Of a DNA stretch of 64,000 bases, positions 1 through 9,190 are shown one piece after another. Location of the stretch: contig CP064980.1 in NCBI GenBank assembly GCA_016699535.1, positions 62,001 to 126,000 of the forward strand, written 5' to 3'. Each line of letters begins with the position of its first letter. Within the stretch, counting starts at the first letter, position 1. The notes beneath the pieces are model-generated. The model saw only the letters and a program-made list of their open reading frames with translations. It ran no database searches and was not told where the DNA came from. The position numbers were made by a program, and so were the translations under genes. Origin of the DNA: Myxococcales bacterium (GTDB lineage Bacteria; Myxococcota_A; Polyangia; Polyangiales; GCA-016699535).

Positions 1-2
1 AC

Positions 3-278
3 GCCCCCGAGAGCGAGGGCGGCAGCAGCGCGCCGCTCGGCAGCTACGACCAGAAGTCCGACGGCACCGTCGACCCGAAGGTGGCGCAGGGCATCGCCAC
101 GCAGCTCAAGGCGCTGCCGCGCGAGGCGGTCGATCGCTTCCTCCAGAAGTTCGGCGTGCAGCGCATCAAGGACCTGCCGGCCGCGCAGGTCGAGAAGGCG
201 CGCGCGTTCGTCGAGCAGCTGCAGACCGAGCTGGCCGCGCCCGCCGCGACCGAGACCGAGGTCGATCCGTTCGCCTGA
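3..278 (+). CDS. C-terminal end of an unidentified element protein (partial)
   Basis: An open frame runs in from the left edge and stops at 276-278, so the start lies outside the window. The last ~65 residues form two predicted helices around the motif FGVQRIKDLPAAQVEKAR and end in an acidic tail, EVDPFA. A short C-terminal helical block of this kind followed by an acidic tail occurs in some phage single-strand annealing or ssDNA-binding proteins. Together with the helicase and primase genes immediately downstream, this suggests, but does not prove, a recombination protein. A GTG at 81 could be read as a start, but the frame is open upstream with the same codon bias, so truncation by the window edge is more likely. 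Confidence 0.55.
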   Translation, partial: APESEGGSSAPLGSYDQKSDGTVDPKVAQGIATQLKALPREAVDRFLQKFGVQRIKDLPAAQVEKARAFVEQLQTELAAPAATETEVDPFA

Positions 279-301
279 GCGCCCGGCGCGAGGAGCCACC
301 C

Positions 302-2236
302 ATGAATGACTACCTCTCCGAGGTCTTCGGGGACGGCGGGCTCTTCGCCTCGCGGTTCCCCGGCTACGAAATGCGCGAGGGCCAGGTGGCGCTCGCCCGC
401 ATGGTCGACGAGGCCATGCGCGGCGGGCGCCACGCCCTCGGCGAAGGGCCCTGCGGCACCGGCAAGAGCGTCGGGTACGCGGTGCCCGCCGTCTGGCACG
501 CGCACCACGAGAAGAAGCGCGTCGTCATCGCGACGGCGAACATCGCGCTCCAGGAGCAGCTCGTCCGCAAGGACCTGCCGATGCTCGCGAGCGTGCTGCC
601 GTGGCCGTTCACGTTCGCGCTCTTGAAGGGGCGCAACAACTACGTCTGCCTCGATCGCCTCGCAGAGTCCGAGGCCCGCGGCGAGCTGCGCGGGCTCTTC
701 GACGACGGGCAGCAGCGCCAGCTCGACGACGTGCTCGCGTGGGCCGAGGCGACGAAGACCGGCGACGTCTCCGAGCTGCCGTTCATCCCGGCGCCGCAGG
801 TCTGGTCCCGCTTCGCCGTGGGCTCCGACGAGTGCAAGGGCGACGGCTGCCCGTTCCGCGACGAGTGCTTCTCGGAGCGGGCGAAGGCGGTCGCTCAGGG
901 CGCGGACATCATCGTCACGAACTACCACCTGCTGTTCGCCCATCTCGCGGTGCGCAGGGAGACCGGTCAGGACCTCGTGCTCCCTGCGCACGACCTGCTC
1001 ATCCTCGACGAGGCGCACGAGGCCGCGGACATCGCCCGCGAGTTCTTCGGCTTCACCGTCTCCGAGCACACGTTCGCTCGGCTCGCGACGGCGGCCGCCG
1101 ACTTCGGCCACAAGCAGCTCGCCGGGGAGCTGCGCCAGGAAGCGGGGCGGCTCTTCGAGCGGCTCGCCGACTTCGCGCGGTCGCCCCGGTACAAGAAGCG
1201 GCTCAAGGCCCCGGGCTTCGCCTCCGACGCGGGCGTCCAGCGCGCGCTGCGCTCGCTCGTGGCGCAAGCCACCGCGCGAGCCGAGGATGAGGCGCGGGAC
1301 CAGAAGGAGCGCGCGACGGCGCGCAACGTGGCGCGCAACGCGGCGGTCGCCGGGGCGCGGCTCGACGAGGGGCTGCAGCAGACGGACGCCGACAAGGTCT
1401 ACTGGCTCGACGTCGATCCGAAGGGCCGCGCGAAGCTGCGCGCCAAGCCCATCGACGTGAGCGAGCTGCTCCGCGCCGAGCTGTTCGCCCGCTGCCCTTC
1501 GGTGTCGCTCGTGTCGGCGACGCTCACCACCTCGGGCAACTTCGACTTCGTCCGCCGCGAGGCGGGCGTGCCCGAGGGGGCGCTCGAGGTCATCGCCGAG
1601 ACGCCGTTCGACTTCGAGTCGCAGGCGCTGCTCGTCGTGCCGGAGCGCATGCCCGATCCGCGCGAACCCGGCTTCATCGATTCCGCCGTCGACATCTTCC
1701 GGCAGGTGCTCGAGGCCTGCGACGGCCGCACCCTCGGGCTCTTCACGTCGTACCGGAACCTGAACGCCGTCTACGACCGCGTCGTGGGCGGCAAGCACCG
1801 CGTCCTGCGCCAGGGTGACCTGCCGCGTGCGGAGCTGACCCGCCTCTTCAAGGAGGACGTCGGCTCGGTGCTGCTCGGCACGGAGAGCTTCTGGACCGGC
1901 ATCGACGTGCCGGGCGAGGCGCTCACCGGGCTCGTCATCGACAAGCTGCCGTTCCCGCATCCGGACGATCCGGTCATCGATGCCATCTGCGAGCGCGACC
2001 CGCGGGCGTTCGACAACTACCTGGTGCCGCTCGCGATCATCGCGCTGCGCCAGGGCGTCGGTCGCCTCATCCGTTGCAAGACCGACGTCGGCGTCGTCGT
2101 GATTCTCGACAAGCGCCTCGCCGAGAAGGGCTACGGCAGGAAGTTCCTGAAGAGCCTGCCACCGATGCTCTCCACCCGGCGCCTGGAGAACATCGCCCGC
2201 TTCCTCGAGGAGGCCGCCTATGCGCGCGCGAGTTGA
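302..2236 (+). CDS. DinG/XPD-like Fe-S DNA helicase
   Basis: 644-residue superfamily 2 helicase of the DinG/XPD type. Walker A GEGPCGTGKS is at residues 47-56 and the DEAH box at 236-239. Between them, Cys116, Cys178, Cys183 and Cys189 have the spacing expected for the 4Fe-4S cluster of this family. The C-terminal half has the helicase motifs LVSATLTTSG and RQGVGRLIR. Family members are ATP-dependent 5'-3' DNA helicases. It starts 24 bases after the previous stop and overlaps the next gene by 17 bases, so it belongs to a plus-strand replication operon. On a mobile element it probably serves replication or recombination of the element rather than host repair; that role is inferred. Confidence 0.88.
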   Translation: MNDYLSEVFGDGGLFASRFPGYEMREGQVALARMVDEAMRGGRHALGEGPCGTGKSVGYAVPAVWHAHHEKKRVVIATANIALQEQLVRKDLPMLASVLPWPFTFALLKGRNNYVCLDRLAESEARGELRGLFDDGQQRQLDDVLAWAEATKTGDVSELPFIPAPQVWSRFAVGSDECKGDGCPFRDECFSERAKAVAQGADIIVTNYHLLFAHLAVRRETGQDLVLPAHDLLILDEAHEAADIAREFFGFTVSEHTFARLATAAADFGHKQLAGELRQEAGRLFERLADFARSPRYKKRLKAPGFASDAGVQRALRSLVAQATARAEDEARDQKERATARNVARNAAVAGARLDEGLQQTDADKVYWLDVDPKGRAKLRAKPIDVSELLRAELFARCPSVSLVSATLTTSGNFDFVRREAGVPEGALEVIAETPFDFESQALLVVPERMPDPREPGFIDSAVDIFRQVLEACDGRTLGLFTSYRNLNAVYDRVVGGKHRVLRQGDLPRAELTRLFKEDVGSVLLGTESFWTGIDVPGEALTGLVIDKLPFPHPDDPVIDAICERDPRAFDNYLVPLAIIALRQGVGRLIRCKTDVGVVVILDKRLAEKGYGRKFLKSLPPMLSTRRLENIARFLEEAAYARAS

Positions 2237-3635
2237 TTCGGCGCTCACCATCGACGCCCGCGAGGTGCCGCCGAAGGTGGTCGAGCGTCTGTGCCGCACG
2301 CTCTCGTTCCCGAACCCGGCGTACCTGGATCGCCTGCGCCTCGGGCTTCACCCCGGCGCCGAGCTCGAGACGGTGTGCTTCGTGGAGCAGCTGGGCGGCG
2401 AGCTGCGGCTGCCCCGCGGGGCCATCCATGTGCTGCGCCGAGCCGGAGCGCAGGAGGGGCTCATCGTCGCCTGCGACGACGAGCGCGTGCTGCCGGAGGC
2501 GCAGCTCGACCCCCTGCGCGAGCTGCCGCTCCGCGGGTACCAGGAGGCGGCGGTCGACAAGCTCGCGAAGGTCACGCAAGGCACCGTCGTCATCCCGTGC
2601 GGCGGCGGGAAGACCCGCGTGGGCATGGGCGCCATCGCGCGGCTCCGCACGCCGACGCTCATCCTCGTCCACACGCTCGACCTCGCGGAGCAGTGGCTCG
2701 GCGAGCTGCGCGACAAGCTGGGCGTCGAGGCCGGCCTCATCGGCGACGGCGAGGAGCAGGTCGCGCCCGTCACGGTCGCCGTCATCCAGGCGCTCGTTCG
2801 CTGGGAGCCGACGAAGCTCGACGCGTTCCTCCGCGGGTTCGGGCTGCTCATCCTCGACGAGGCCCATCACGTCGCGGCCAGCACCTTCCACTCCGTGGTC
2901 GACCGCTGCCCGGCGCGCTACCGCCTCGGGCTCACCGCGACCCCCGAGCGCGAGGACGGACTCACCGCGCTGCTCGACCTCTTCCTCGGGGCGCCGCTCG
3001 TCGTCGTCACGCACGAGGAGTTGGTCGCTGCGGGCGTGCTGACGGTGCCCGAGATCCGCAGCGTCGAGACCGACTTCACGTACCCGTACACCGGCGCCGA
3101 GGACTACGCGCCGATGCTCGCCGCCGTCGCGTCCGACGGCGCGCGCAACCGGCTCATCGTCGACGCCGTCACCCGCGAGGCTCGGGCCGGCCACGTCTGC
3201 CTCGTGCTCTCGGGGCGCATCGACCACTGCGAGCGGCTCGCCGAGGGCATCGCCGCAGGCGGCGTGTCGGCGGCGGTGCTCACCGGCGAGGTGAAGCGCG
3301 AGCGCCGCAAGGTGCTCCTCGACGAGGCCCGCGCCGGCAAGCTGTCCGTCCTCGTCGCCACGAGCCTCGCGGACGAGGGGCTCGACCTGCCGCGCCTGTC
3401 GCGCGTGTTCCTGGCGTACCCGGGCCGGGCACGCGGGCGCACCGTGCAGCGCCTCGGGCGCCTGATGCGGCCGCACGCCGACAAGCAGGACGCGGCGCTG
3501 TTCGACTTCGTCGATCGCAAGGTGCCCATCCTGCGTCGCCACCACCTCGAGCGCCGGAAGCTCTACGCCGAGGTGCTCGGGGTTCCGGCCTCGAAGCTCG
3601 GCACGCGCAAGGCGGCCGGGGGCGCGCACGCATGA
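2220..3635 (+). CDS. SF2 DEAD/DEAH-box helicase
   Basis: 471-residue superfamily 2 helicase. Motif I PCGGGKT is at residues 126-132, motif II DEAH at 213-216, motif III LTATPE at 238-243, and the C-terminal RecA-like half carries motif VI in GRTVQRLGRLMR. The ~100-residue N-terminal part is not recognised and may bind DNA. The architecture resembles UvsW/RapA or restriction-type translocases found in phages and integrative elements. The start overlaps the end of the Fe-S helicase gene by 17 bases and the stop overlaps the ATG of the primase-like gene by 4 bases, so the three are probably co-translated. The specific substrate cannot be read from sequence. Confidence 0.85.
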   Translation: MRARVDSALTIDAREVPPKVVERLCRTLSFPNPAYLDRLRLGLHPGAELETVCFVEQLGGELRLPRGAIHVLRRAGAQEGLIVACDDERVLPEAQLDPLRELPLRGYQEAAVDKLAKVTQGTVVIPCGGGKTRVGMGAIARLRTPTLILVHTLDLAEQWLGELRDKLGVEAGLIGDGEEQVAPVTVAVIQALVRWEPTKLDAFLRGFGLLILDEAHHVAASTFHSVVDRCPARYRLGLTATPEREDGLTALLDLFLGAPLVVVTHEELVAAGVLTVPEIRSVETDFTYPYTGAEDYAPMLAAVASDGARNRLIVDAVTREARAGHVCLVLSGRIDHCERLAEGIAAGGVSAAVLTGEVKRERRKVLLDEARAGKLSVLVATSLADEGLDLPRLSRVFLAYPGRARGRTVQRLGRLMRPHADKQDAALFDFVDRKVPILRRHHLERRKLYAEVLGVPASKLGTRKAAGGAHA

Positions 3636-4417
3636 GCGGCCCGGCTCCGAACCCCGAGGTCATTCGCTCCACCTGGCGCTGGCTCGCCCACGGCGCGCAC
3701 GGCGTCTCCGAGGTCCGCGTCATCCGCCCAGCCGGCGGCATCGTCGGCATCGGCTTCTTCGACGACGAGGAGGCCTTCGTCCGCGAGTGCGTTCGCACCA
3801 ACGCGGCGGGCAATGTCTACGTCGGCATCCAGCCGCGGCCGAGGCGTCTGTTCGAGCTGGCGCCCAACGTCGTCCGGCCGCTCAAGAGCGGCGCCGGCCG
3901 CAAGGACGTCGAGGTCGTCACCGCCACGGTCATCGACCTCGACCCCGTGCGCCCGAAGGACACCGCCAGCACCGACGCCGAGCTCGGGCTGGCGATGGCA
4001 GCCGCCGAGGCGGCGTCGGCCTGGTGCGAGTCCGAGGGGCTCTCGCGGCCCCGGCTCATGATGAGCGGCAACGGGGCGCAGCTCTGGTTCGCGCTGCCGC
4101 CGACGCCGCTCGAGGGCGAGCGACGCGAGCGCCTGCAAGCGGGCCTCAAGAGCTTCGAGGCCACGGTGCGCGAGCGCGTCCAGACCGACGCCGTGCACGT
4201 GGACTCCATCCACGACGTCGCCCGCATCATCAAGGTCATCGGCACCGTGAGCCACAAGGGCGACGGCCAGGGCGACCGACCGCACCGGGTCAGCGCGGCG
4301 CTCTCGGGCTTCGACCGCCTCGAGGACGCGCGCCTCCTGGCTCGCCTCGACGAGGAGCCCAAGCCGGAGCTGCCGCTGACGCCGGCGCCGCGCGTGTCGC
4401 TGCCGGTGCTCGGCTAG
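3632..4417 (+). CDS. AEP-type (prim-pol) primase domain, ends at an in-frame amber codon
   Basis: 261 residues from an ATG overlapping the previous stop. It shows the three blocks expected in archaeo-eukaryotic-type primases of plasmids and phages: an acidic VIDLDP motif, SGNGAQLWF in the second block, and RIIKVIGTVSHKGD in the third (family consensus R-x-x-R-x-P-G-T-x-N-x-K). Such domains make primers for element replication. The frame ends at TAG (4415-4417), but the same frame is open again immediately afterwards for 24 codons up to the ATG at 4490 of the helicase gene and then to 6796. The natural product is therefore probably a primase-helicase fusion interrupted by a nonsense codon, or a readthrough or two-protein arrangement. 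Confidence 0.72.
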   Translation: MSGPAPNPEVIRSTWRWLAHGAHGVSEVRVIRPAGGIVGIGFFDDEEAFVRECVRTNAAGNVYVGIQPRPRRLFELAPNVVRPLKSGAGRKDVEVVTATVIDLDPVRPKDTASTDAELGLAMAAAEAASAWCESEGLSRPRLMMSGNGAQLWFALPPTPLEGERRERLQAGLKSFEATVRERVQTDAVHVDSIHDVARIIKVIGTVSHKGDGQGDRPHRVSAALSGFDRLEDARLLARLDEEPKPELPLTPAPRVSLPVLG

Positions 4418-4489
4418 GCACCCGCGCCGGGGACGGCGAAGGCGAACCGCACGCCGGAGGGCGAGTACGACTGGGAACACCCGGTCGAG

Positions 4490-6796
4490 ATGTGCGGCCC
4501 GGTGCAGCGGCTCTGGGAGCAAGGCGGCGAGGACCGCAGCCTCGCCATCTTCAACATGGTGCGCTTCTTCGCGCACAAGGGGCTCGCACTCGACGAGCTC
4601 ACGGACCTCGTGATCGAGTACGACCGCCGCGGACTCGGCAAGCTCAAGGGCCGCGACGGCCCGGCATACATCCGCAAGGCCCACGAGAAGGTGCTGGCGA
4701 CAGCGCGCGAGGACGGCTCCATCGCGCCGCCGTGTCACTCGCTGCAGAAGCTCAACTACTGCCGCGTGAACCGCGAGCCCGGCGCGCGCTGCGACCTCTA
4801 CGACTTCGTCTTCGACATCGAGAAGGCCATCGAGGCGGTGCCCGGCGATGTGCCCGCGCGCGAGCTGGAGTACCGGCTCAAGCCCATTCTCGACGCCATC
4901 GCGCACCGCGACCCTTCGGTGCAGAGCAAGTACCTGGGGCTCGTCGAGAAGCGCTTCGGCCTCAAGGCGAAGGACCTGCGCAAGGCTGTCGCCCGCGTAG
5001 CGACGGCGCCGCCGAAGGACGACGACGAGCGCGGCGAGGCCGAGAGCACCGACGACGCCATCGAGGGAGAGATCTACGAGGACACCTGCTTCTACTACTG
5101 CGTGACCGCGCGCGGGGAGTCGAAGGTCGTCTCGTCGTTCACCATCAACCCGACGATGCGCGTGGTCACCGAGGACGGCGAGCTGATCCTCGGCGAGGCG
5201 CACACCGACAAGGGCACGACGGTGCCCTCGCTGCGGCTGCCGCTGACGTCGTTCCACTCGAAGCGCGACCTGATTCGCCAGCTGCCCTCGGCCGACCTGC
5301 AATGGACGGGCAGCGACAACAACGTCCAGGGGCTGCTGCGCGTGCTCGCGCGCCGCCCGGTGCCACGTCGCCCCGGCTCGAACATGCTCGGCGACTACAA
5401 CAAGGGCGAGCACCACGTCTGGCTCGGTCCGGACTGCGCCATCAGCAAGGACGGGTTCCTCTCGCCGTCGCCGGTCATCTACGTCCCGAGCGGCGCCTCG
5501 CTCGACAAGCGCGTCTCGTACACGCCGACCGACGACGACACGTTCCTCGAGATCGCGAGCACGGTGTTCCGCTACCTGCCGCAGGTGAACACGCCCGAGG
5601 TCATCCTGCCCATCCTCGGCTGGTTCTTCGCGACGCCGATGAAGGCGAGCTTCATGAAGGCGGTCGGCTCGTTCCCGACGCTCTTCGTCTGGGGCACGCA
5701 GGGCTCGGGCAAGTCGAGCCTGTGCATCGACATCATGTGGCCGCTGTTCGGCGTGCGCGACGCCGAGCCCTACAGTGCGACCGAGACGGAGTTCGCGCTC
5801 CTGAAGCTCCTCACCTCGACGCGCTCGGTGCCGGTCTTCATCGACGAGTACAAGCCCTACGACATGCAGCGGCAGCGGCTCAATACGCTGCACCGCTACC
5901 TGCGGCGGCTCTACCGGGGCGAGACGGAGGAGCGCGGGCGACCCGACCTCAAGGTGAACACCTACCACCTCCAAGCGCCGGTCTGCGTCGCCGGCGAGAC
6001 GCGCCCGACCGAGGCTGCGCTGCTCGAGCGCATCCTCACCTCGAACCCCGAGAAGACGACGCTCAGGGAGAAGAGCGGCTACCGCGAGGCGCACCGGGAG
6101 CTGCGCTCCGTCGACCTCGTGCTCTTCGCGCCGAGGTACATCCAGTTCTGCCTGGGCCGCGACTTCGCCGCCGACCTCGAGGTCGCGCACGGCGTCTGCG
6201 AGGCGCTGCTGGGCGAGCGGAAGGTGCCCATCCGCATCGTGGAGAACCTCACCGCGATGCTGCTCGGCGTGCACCTCTTCGAGGAGTTCGCGAAGACCTG
6301 CGGCTGCGAGCTGCCCGACGAGCTCGGCGCCCGCGCCGCCGTGGATGCGATCCTCGAGGACGTGCTCGAGACGGACCACGGCGTGAAGAACGCCCTCGAC
6401 CACTTCCTCGAGATGCTCGGCGTGATGGCGGTGCAGGGGCACCTCAAGCACCGCATCCACTACGTGTTCGACAACGGGCGTCTCGCCCTGCACCTCGAGA
6501 GCGCCTACGACGCCTTCCGCGCGCACTGCAAGCGCATCGACTACGAGGGCGAGGTCGTCGACCTCAAGGCCCTGCGCCGCCTGATCATGGAGAACAAGAA
6601 GCAGGGCGGCTTCGTTGTCGAGGAGAGCGAGCGCGTCGTGTTCGACGGCCGCGACGGCCGCCGCCGTGCGGTGCTCGTGGACCTCACGAAGACGAAGGTC
6701 GTGACCGCCGACGACTTCCCGCAGCCCGACGACTCCGACCGCGGCGGCTTCCGCGACAACTTCAAGTCGCGCTACGGGTGGAACGACGCGTCGTAG
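4490..6796 (+). CDS. AAA+/SF3-like replicative helicase half of a primase-helicase
   Basis: 768 residues if started at ATG 4490, although the frame is open from 4418. Residues ~80-170 hold three cysteines (82, 91, 101) and a helical segment as seen after primase domains. The ATPase domain has Walker A GTQGSGKSS at 402-410, Walker B PVFIDEY at 448-454, and a sensor-like APVCVAGETRP strand. This layout fits the D5/SF3 or DUF927-like helicases of phages and integrative elements. No convincing ribosome-binding site precedes 4490, which favours synthesis as a continuation of the upstream primase frame. The 3' end overlaps the converging gene at 6762-7988 by 35 bases. Confidence 0.72.
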   Translation: MCGPVQRLWEQGGEDRSLAIFNMVRFFAHKGLALDELTDLVIEYDRRGLGKLKGRDGPAYIRKAHEKVLATAREDGSIAPPCHSLQKLNYCRVNREPGARCDLYDFVFDIEKAIEAVPGDVPARELEYRLKPILDAIAHRDPSVQSKYLGLVEKRFGLKAKDLRKAVARVATAPPKDDDERGEAESTDDAIEGEIYEDTCFYYCVTARGESKVVSSFTINPTMRVVTEDGELILGEAHTDKGTTVPSLRLPLTSFHSKRDLIRQLPSADLQWTGSDNNVQGLLRVLARRPVPRRPGSNMLGDYNKGEHHVWLGPDCAISKDGFLSPSPVIYVPSGASLDKRVSYTPTDDDTFLEIASTVFRYLPQVNTPEVILPILGWFFATPMKASFMKAVGSFPTLFVWGTQGSGKSSLCIDIMWPLFGVRDAEPYSATETEFALLKLLTSTRSVPVFIDEYKPYDMQRQRLNTLHRYLRRLYRGETEERGRPDLKVNTYHLQAPVCVAGETRPTEAALLERILTSNPEKTTLREKSGYREAHRELRSVDLVLFAPRYIQFCLGRDFAADLEVAHGVCEALLGERKVPIRIVENLTAMLLGVHLFEEFAKTCGCELPDELGARAAVDAILEDVLETDHGVKNALDHFLEMLGVMAVQGHLKHRIHYVFDNGRLALHLESAYDAFRAHCKRIDYEGEVVDLKALRRLIMENKKQGGFVVEESERVVFDGRDGRRRAVLVDLTKTKVVTADDFPQPDDSDRGGFRDNFKSRYGWNDAS

Positions 6797-7988
6797 CCGG
6801 CGTCTTCACCGCCTCGGCGTCGCCGGGGACTCCGAGGCGCCGGCAGTCCCGCAGGAGGGTGGCCGCGTTCTGCAGGCCCTCCTCCTGCTTCTTCGTCGGC
6901 TTCGTCTTGGTGCCGTCCTTTTTCACCGTCGTGGTTGTGGCGACGAACTCGAGGCGCGCGAGCGACTCGTCGAACTCGATGTTCTCGGGCGGGACGCCGA
7001 GGCGGATGAGCCCCTCGCCACGCTGTACGCGGAGCAGTGCCTTGCGCTCATCCTCGCTCAGGCCCGGCAGGTCGTACTTCGAGAGGTCCACTCGCAGGTC
7101 GTTCAAGGCCGGGTCCTTGTCGCTTCCGTCGCGAAGCCGCGACTTGTCGAGCCAGCCGTCGTCCTTGCCGTTCTTACGGGCCGCGGCGAGCAGCAGCAGG
7201 CGCAAGAACTTCAGGTCGCTCTTTCGGCAGCCGCCGAAGTCGTGGCCGTTGATCTCCACCACGTGCCGGTCTCCCGGCCGCGTCGCGAAGCGCACCTTCA
7301 CGTAGTCGAGATCCATCGTCTGGTCGGCGATCACGCGTGTGCGGTAGTCGGGCGTCAGTTCCTCCAGCGCTCGGACCAGTCCGAGGTCGCCGCGTGCCTC
7401 GTCGAGCAGCTCGAGCGGCGCGATCTTCTCGCTGGCGGCGAACGGCACGCGGGGGTTCCTCGCGACGAGCACGATGAGCGCGTCGTGGCCGAGCTGCGCG
7501 CGGAGTCCGCGACAGAGCTGCTCGAACCCGCGCGTCGCCGAACGGAGCCACACCACGGGCACCGACAGACCGCGACGACGCAACAGCCCCACGCCGACGA
7601 ACGGCGGCGGCACCGCGACGGTGAGAGGCTCCAGTCCGTTGCGGGCAGCGAGCGCGGTGAACACGTCCTTCGCTCGGCAGCGCAGCCCCTCGACCTCGGT
7701 GCGCGCGACCCAGGTCCAGCCCGGCCAGCACGCGGGGTCGTTCGGGCAGGCCACCCCGACGAGCCGATCCTTCTTCCGCGTGTCGTAGTCGAAGTTAGGC
7801 GTGCAGCCGTGCTCGCAGCCGGCGGGCTCGTACCCGTCGTCCTTGCCGTACTCGAGGATGCGCTCCCGGACCATGAGCGCCGGCTCGGCGCCGGCGGCCA
7901 GGACCTCGTCGTAGCTCACCCGCGCGTCGTCACTGCGCCGCAGCTTCGAGAACAGCAGCGCCCACGGCTTCACGTCGTCCGCTCGCAT
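6762..7988 (-). CDS. Unknown protein, 408 aa, second gene of an element operon
   Basis: I do not recognise this protein. An N-terminal segment (residues ~55-90) contains CEHGC and CPNDPACWPGW, which could form a small metal-binding knuckle. The middle resembles a mixed alpha/beta domain. The C-terminal ~130 residues are charged and end in a Lys/Thr-rich tail. The start lies 59 bases inside the upstream gene on the same strand, a tight overlap that implies coupled translation and perhaps a two-subunit product. Codon use matches the rest of the GC-rich element. The pair sits next to a repressor/metalloprotease switch, so a role in element maintenance or defence is possible, but this is only context. 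Confidence 0.7.
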   Translation of the reverse strand: MRADDVKPWALLFSKLRRSDDARVSYDEVLAAGAEPALMVRERILEYGKDDGYEPAGCEHGCTPNFDYDTRKKDRLVGVACPNDPACWPGWTWVARTEVEGLRCRAKDVFTALAARNGLEPLTVAVPPPFVGVGLLRRRGLSVPVVWLRSATRGFEQLCRGLRAQLGHDALIVLVARNPRVPFAASEKIAPLELLDEARGDLGLVRALEELTPDYRTRVIADQTMDLDYVKVRFATRPGDRHVVEINGHDFGGCRKSDLKFLRLLLLAAARKNGKDDGWLDKSRLRDGSDKDPALNDLRVDLSKYDLPGLSEDERKALLRVQRGEGLIRLGVPPENIEFDESLARLEFVATTTTVKKDGTKTKPTKKQEEGLQNAATLLRDCRRLGVPGDAEAVKTPATTRRSTRSAT

Positions 7989-9123
7989 CGATGCCCCACT
8001 CCTTCAGGTAGCGACGGATGACGCGGTCGCGCTCCGTGTCGTTCAGGTTCGAGCTGTTCGGGTTGAACAGGCTCACGGTGCGGTACTTCGTCCGGCCCTT
8101 GCCCTCGAAGCGAAACTGCAGCCGCACGCCGTCGATGGCGTCGACGCCGAGATCCACGCCGTGCTCGGCGAGCACCATGCGCACGCCCTCGACCGAGAGG
8201 CCGGGCTTCATCTCGATGGTCACGCGCTTCACGTCGCGGTGCCCGGGCTTCGCCACGACGCGCACGAGCGAGACCTCCTCGATCTTGTCGAAGCCGCGCG
8301 TCGGGAAGTCGAAGTCCGAGTCGCGCAGCGGGTCGAAGCAGAACTTCGGGCTCTTCGTCGCGTCCTCGAAGTACTCGGCGTCGCCGACGAAGATCTCCGC
8401 GAAGAGGTCGCGCAGCTTCTCGCGCTCCGTCGTGCGCGGCGCCTTCACCAGCAGCGTCGAGGTCTCGAAGTGGAAGACCGCGGCGAGCCGGATGACGGGG
8501 CGCTGCCAGTCCGGCTCGACGACTCCCTTGTCGTTGAAGCGATCGAAGGGCGCGACCTCGTCCTCGTGGAAGACGAACAGCGCGAACTTCTCGTCGTTGG
8601 CGAAGTCCTCGATCTGGCAGCGAGCGCCGAAGGCCGTGTCGCGGAAGTGGCTCGCCATGGCCAGCTTCATCCGAGCCTTCGCCTCGGGCGTCGGCTTCAG
8701 CGTGACGGGGTAGCGACCGTGGAACTCCTTGAGGTGCTCCATCATGTCGACCGCGTAGGTCTGGTGGGCGTCGGCGAAGCGCTTCTCGTCGGCGACGAAC
8801 AGGCGCACCGCCAGGTCCTGCGCCGACCACGCGCGACTCTCGTCGATCAGCTTGGCGCTGCCGTTGGTCCACACCACGAGCGCGAGCTGCTCGAGGTAGG
8901 GGCGCGCGTGCGTCGCGCACATGTCGTTGACCGGCAGGAGCGCGGACTCGATGCGCTCGCGGTCATCCTCGGGCAGCGCCTTCCACGCGCGATAGACCTG
9001 CTCGCCGGGCGGGCCGTCGCCGTCGAGCGTGAGGTCCACGTCCGCCCACTCCTGCAGGATCTTCAGGGCGTCAGGGGTGAGGTGGCGGAAGAAGGACTTC
9101 GGGTTCCATTCGCGATTGGCCAT
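7930..9123 (-). CDS. Unknown protein, 397 aa, first gene of an element operon
   Basis: Not recognised. The protein is acidic, soluble and has no membrane segments. The C-terminal third (LSVEGVRMVLAEHGVDLGVDAI then RTVSLFNPNSSNLND) looks like a compact alpha/beta module. Start at ATG 9121-9123 is supported by a GGAG ribosome-binding site 6-7 bases upstream on the minus strand. An operator-like sequence (9141-9160) lies 18 bases upstream and is shared with the promoter region of the XRE repressor gene, suggesting common control. It overlaps the downstream unknown gene by 59 bases. Confidence 0.72.
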   Translation of the reverse strand: MANREWNPKSFFRHLTPDALKILQEWADVDLTLDGDGPPGEQVYRAWKALPEDDRERIESALLPVNDMCATHARPYLEQLALVVWTNGSAKLIDESRAWSAQDLAVRLFVADEKRFADAHQTYAVDMMEHLKEFHGRYPVTLKPTPEAKARMKLAMASHFRDTAFGARCQIEDFANDEKFALFVFHEDEVAPFDRFNDKGVVEPDWQRPVIRLAAVFHFETSTLLVKAPRTTEREKLRDLFAEIFVGDAEYFEDATKSPKFCFDPLRDSDFDFPTRGFDKIEEVSLVRVVAKPGHRDVKRVTIEMKPGLSVEGVRMVLAEHGVDLGVDAIDGVRLQFRFEGKGRTKYRTVSLFNPNSSNLNDTERDRVIRRYLKEWGIDASGRREAVGAAVLEAAAQ

Positions 9124-9140
9124 GTGCTCTCCGTGGAGAC

Positions 9141-9160
9141 TGTTGCCTAAACAGGGGACA
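9141..9160 (-). promoter_or_regulatory. Operator-like 20-bp motif, copy A
   Basis: Read on the minus strand, the site is TGTCCCCT followed by GTTTAGGCAACA. It lies just upstream of the unknown operon that starts at 9123. The same 20-bp layout occurs at 10270-10289 in front of the XRE gene: 14 of 20 positions agree, including all of TGTCCCCT and the final AACA. Copy A also contains the small palindrome CTGTT-N5-AACAG (9140-9154). Binding by the XRE protein encoded nearby is inferred, not shown. Confidence 0.45.
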
Positions 9161-9190
9161 TCGAGGGCAAGCGAAACCGCTCTCCTGGCA

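Noticed and set aside
44..2299. 751-residue open frame on the minus strand
   Set aside because: Antisense to the Fe-S helicase gene. Long antisense frames are expected in very GC-rich coding DNA; the sequence is Arg/Ala/Glu/Val-biased with no domain.
3563..6526. 987-residue minus-strand frame, and a 1172-residue plus frame at 3787-7305
   Set aside because: Both are shadows of the primase-helicase genes with low-complexity Arg-rich sequence and no motifs.
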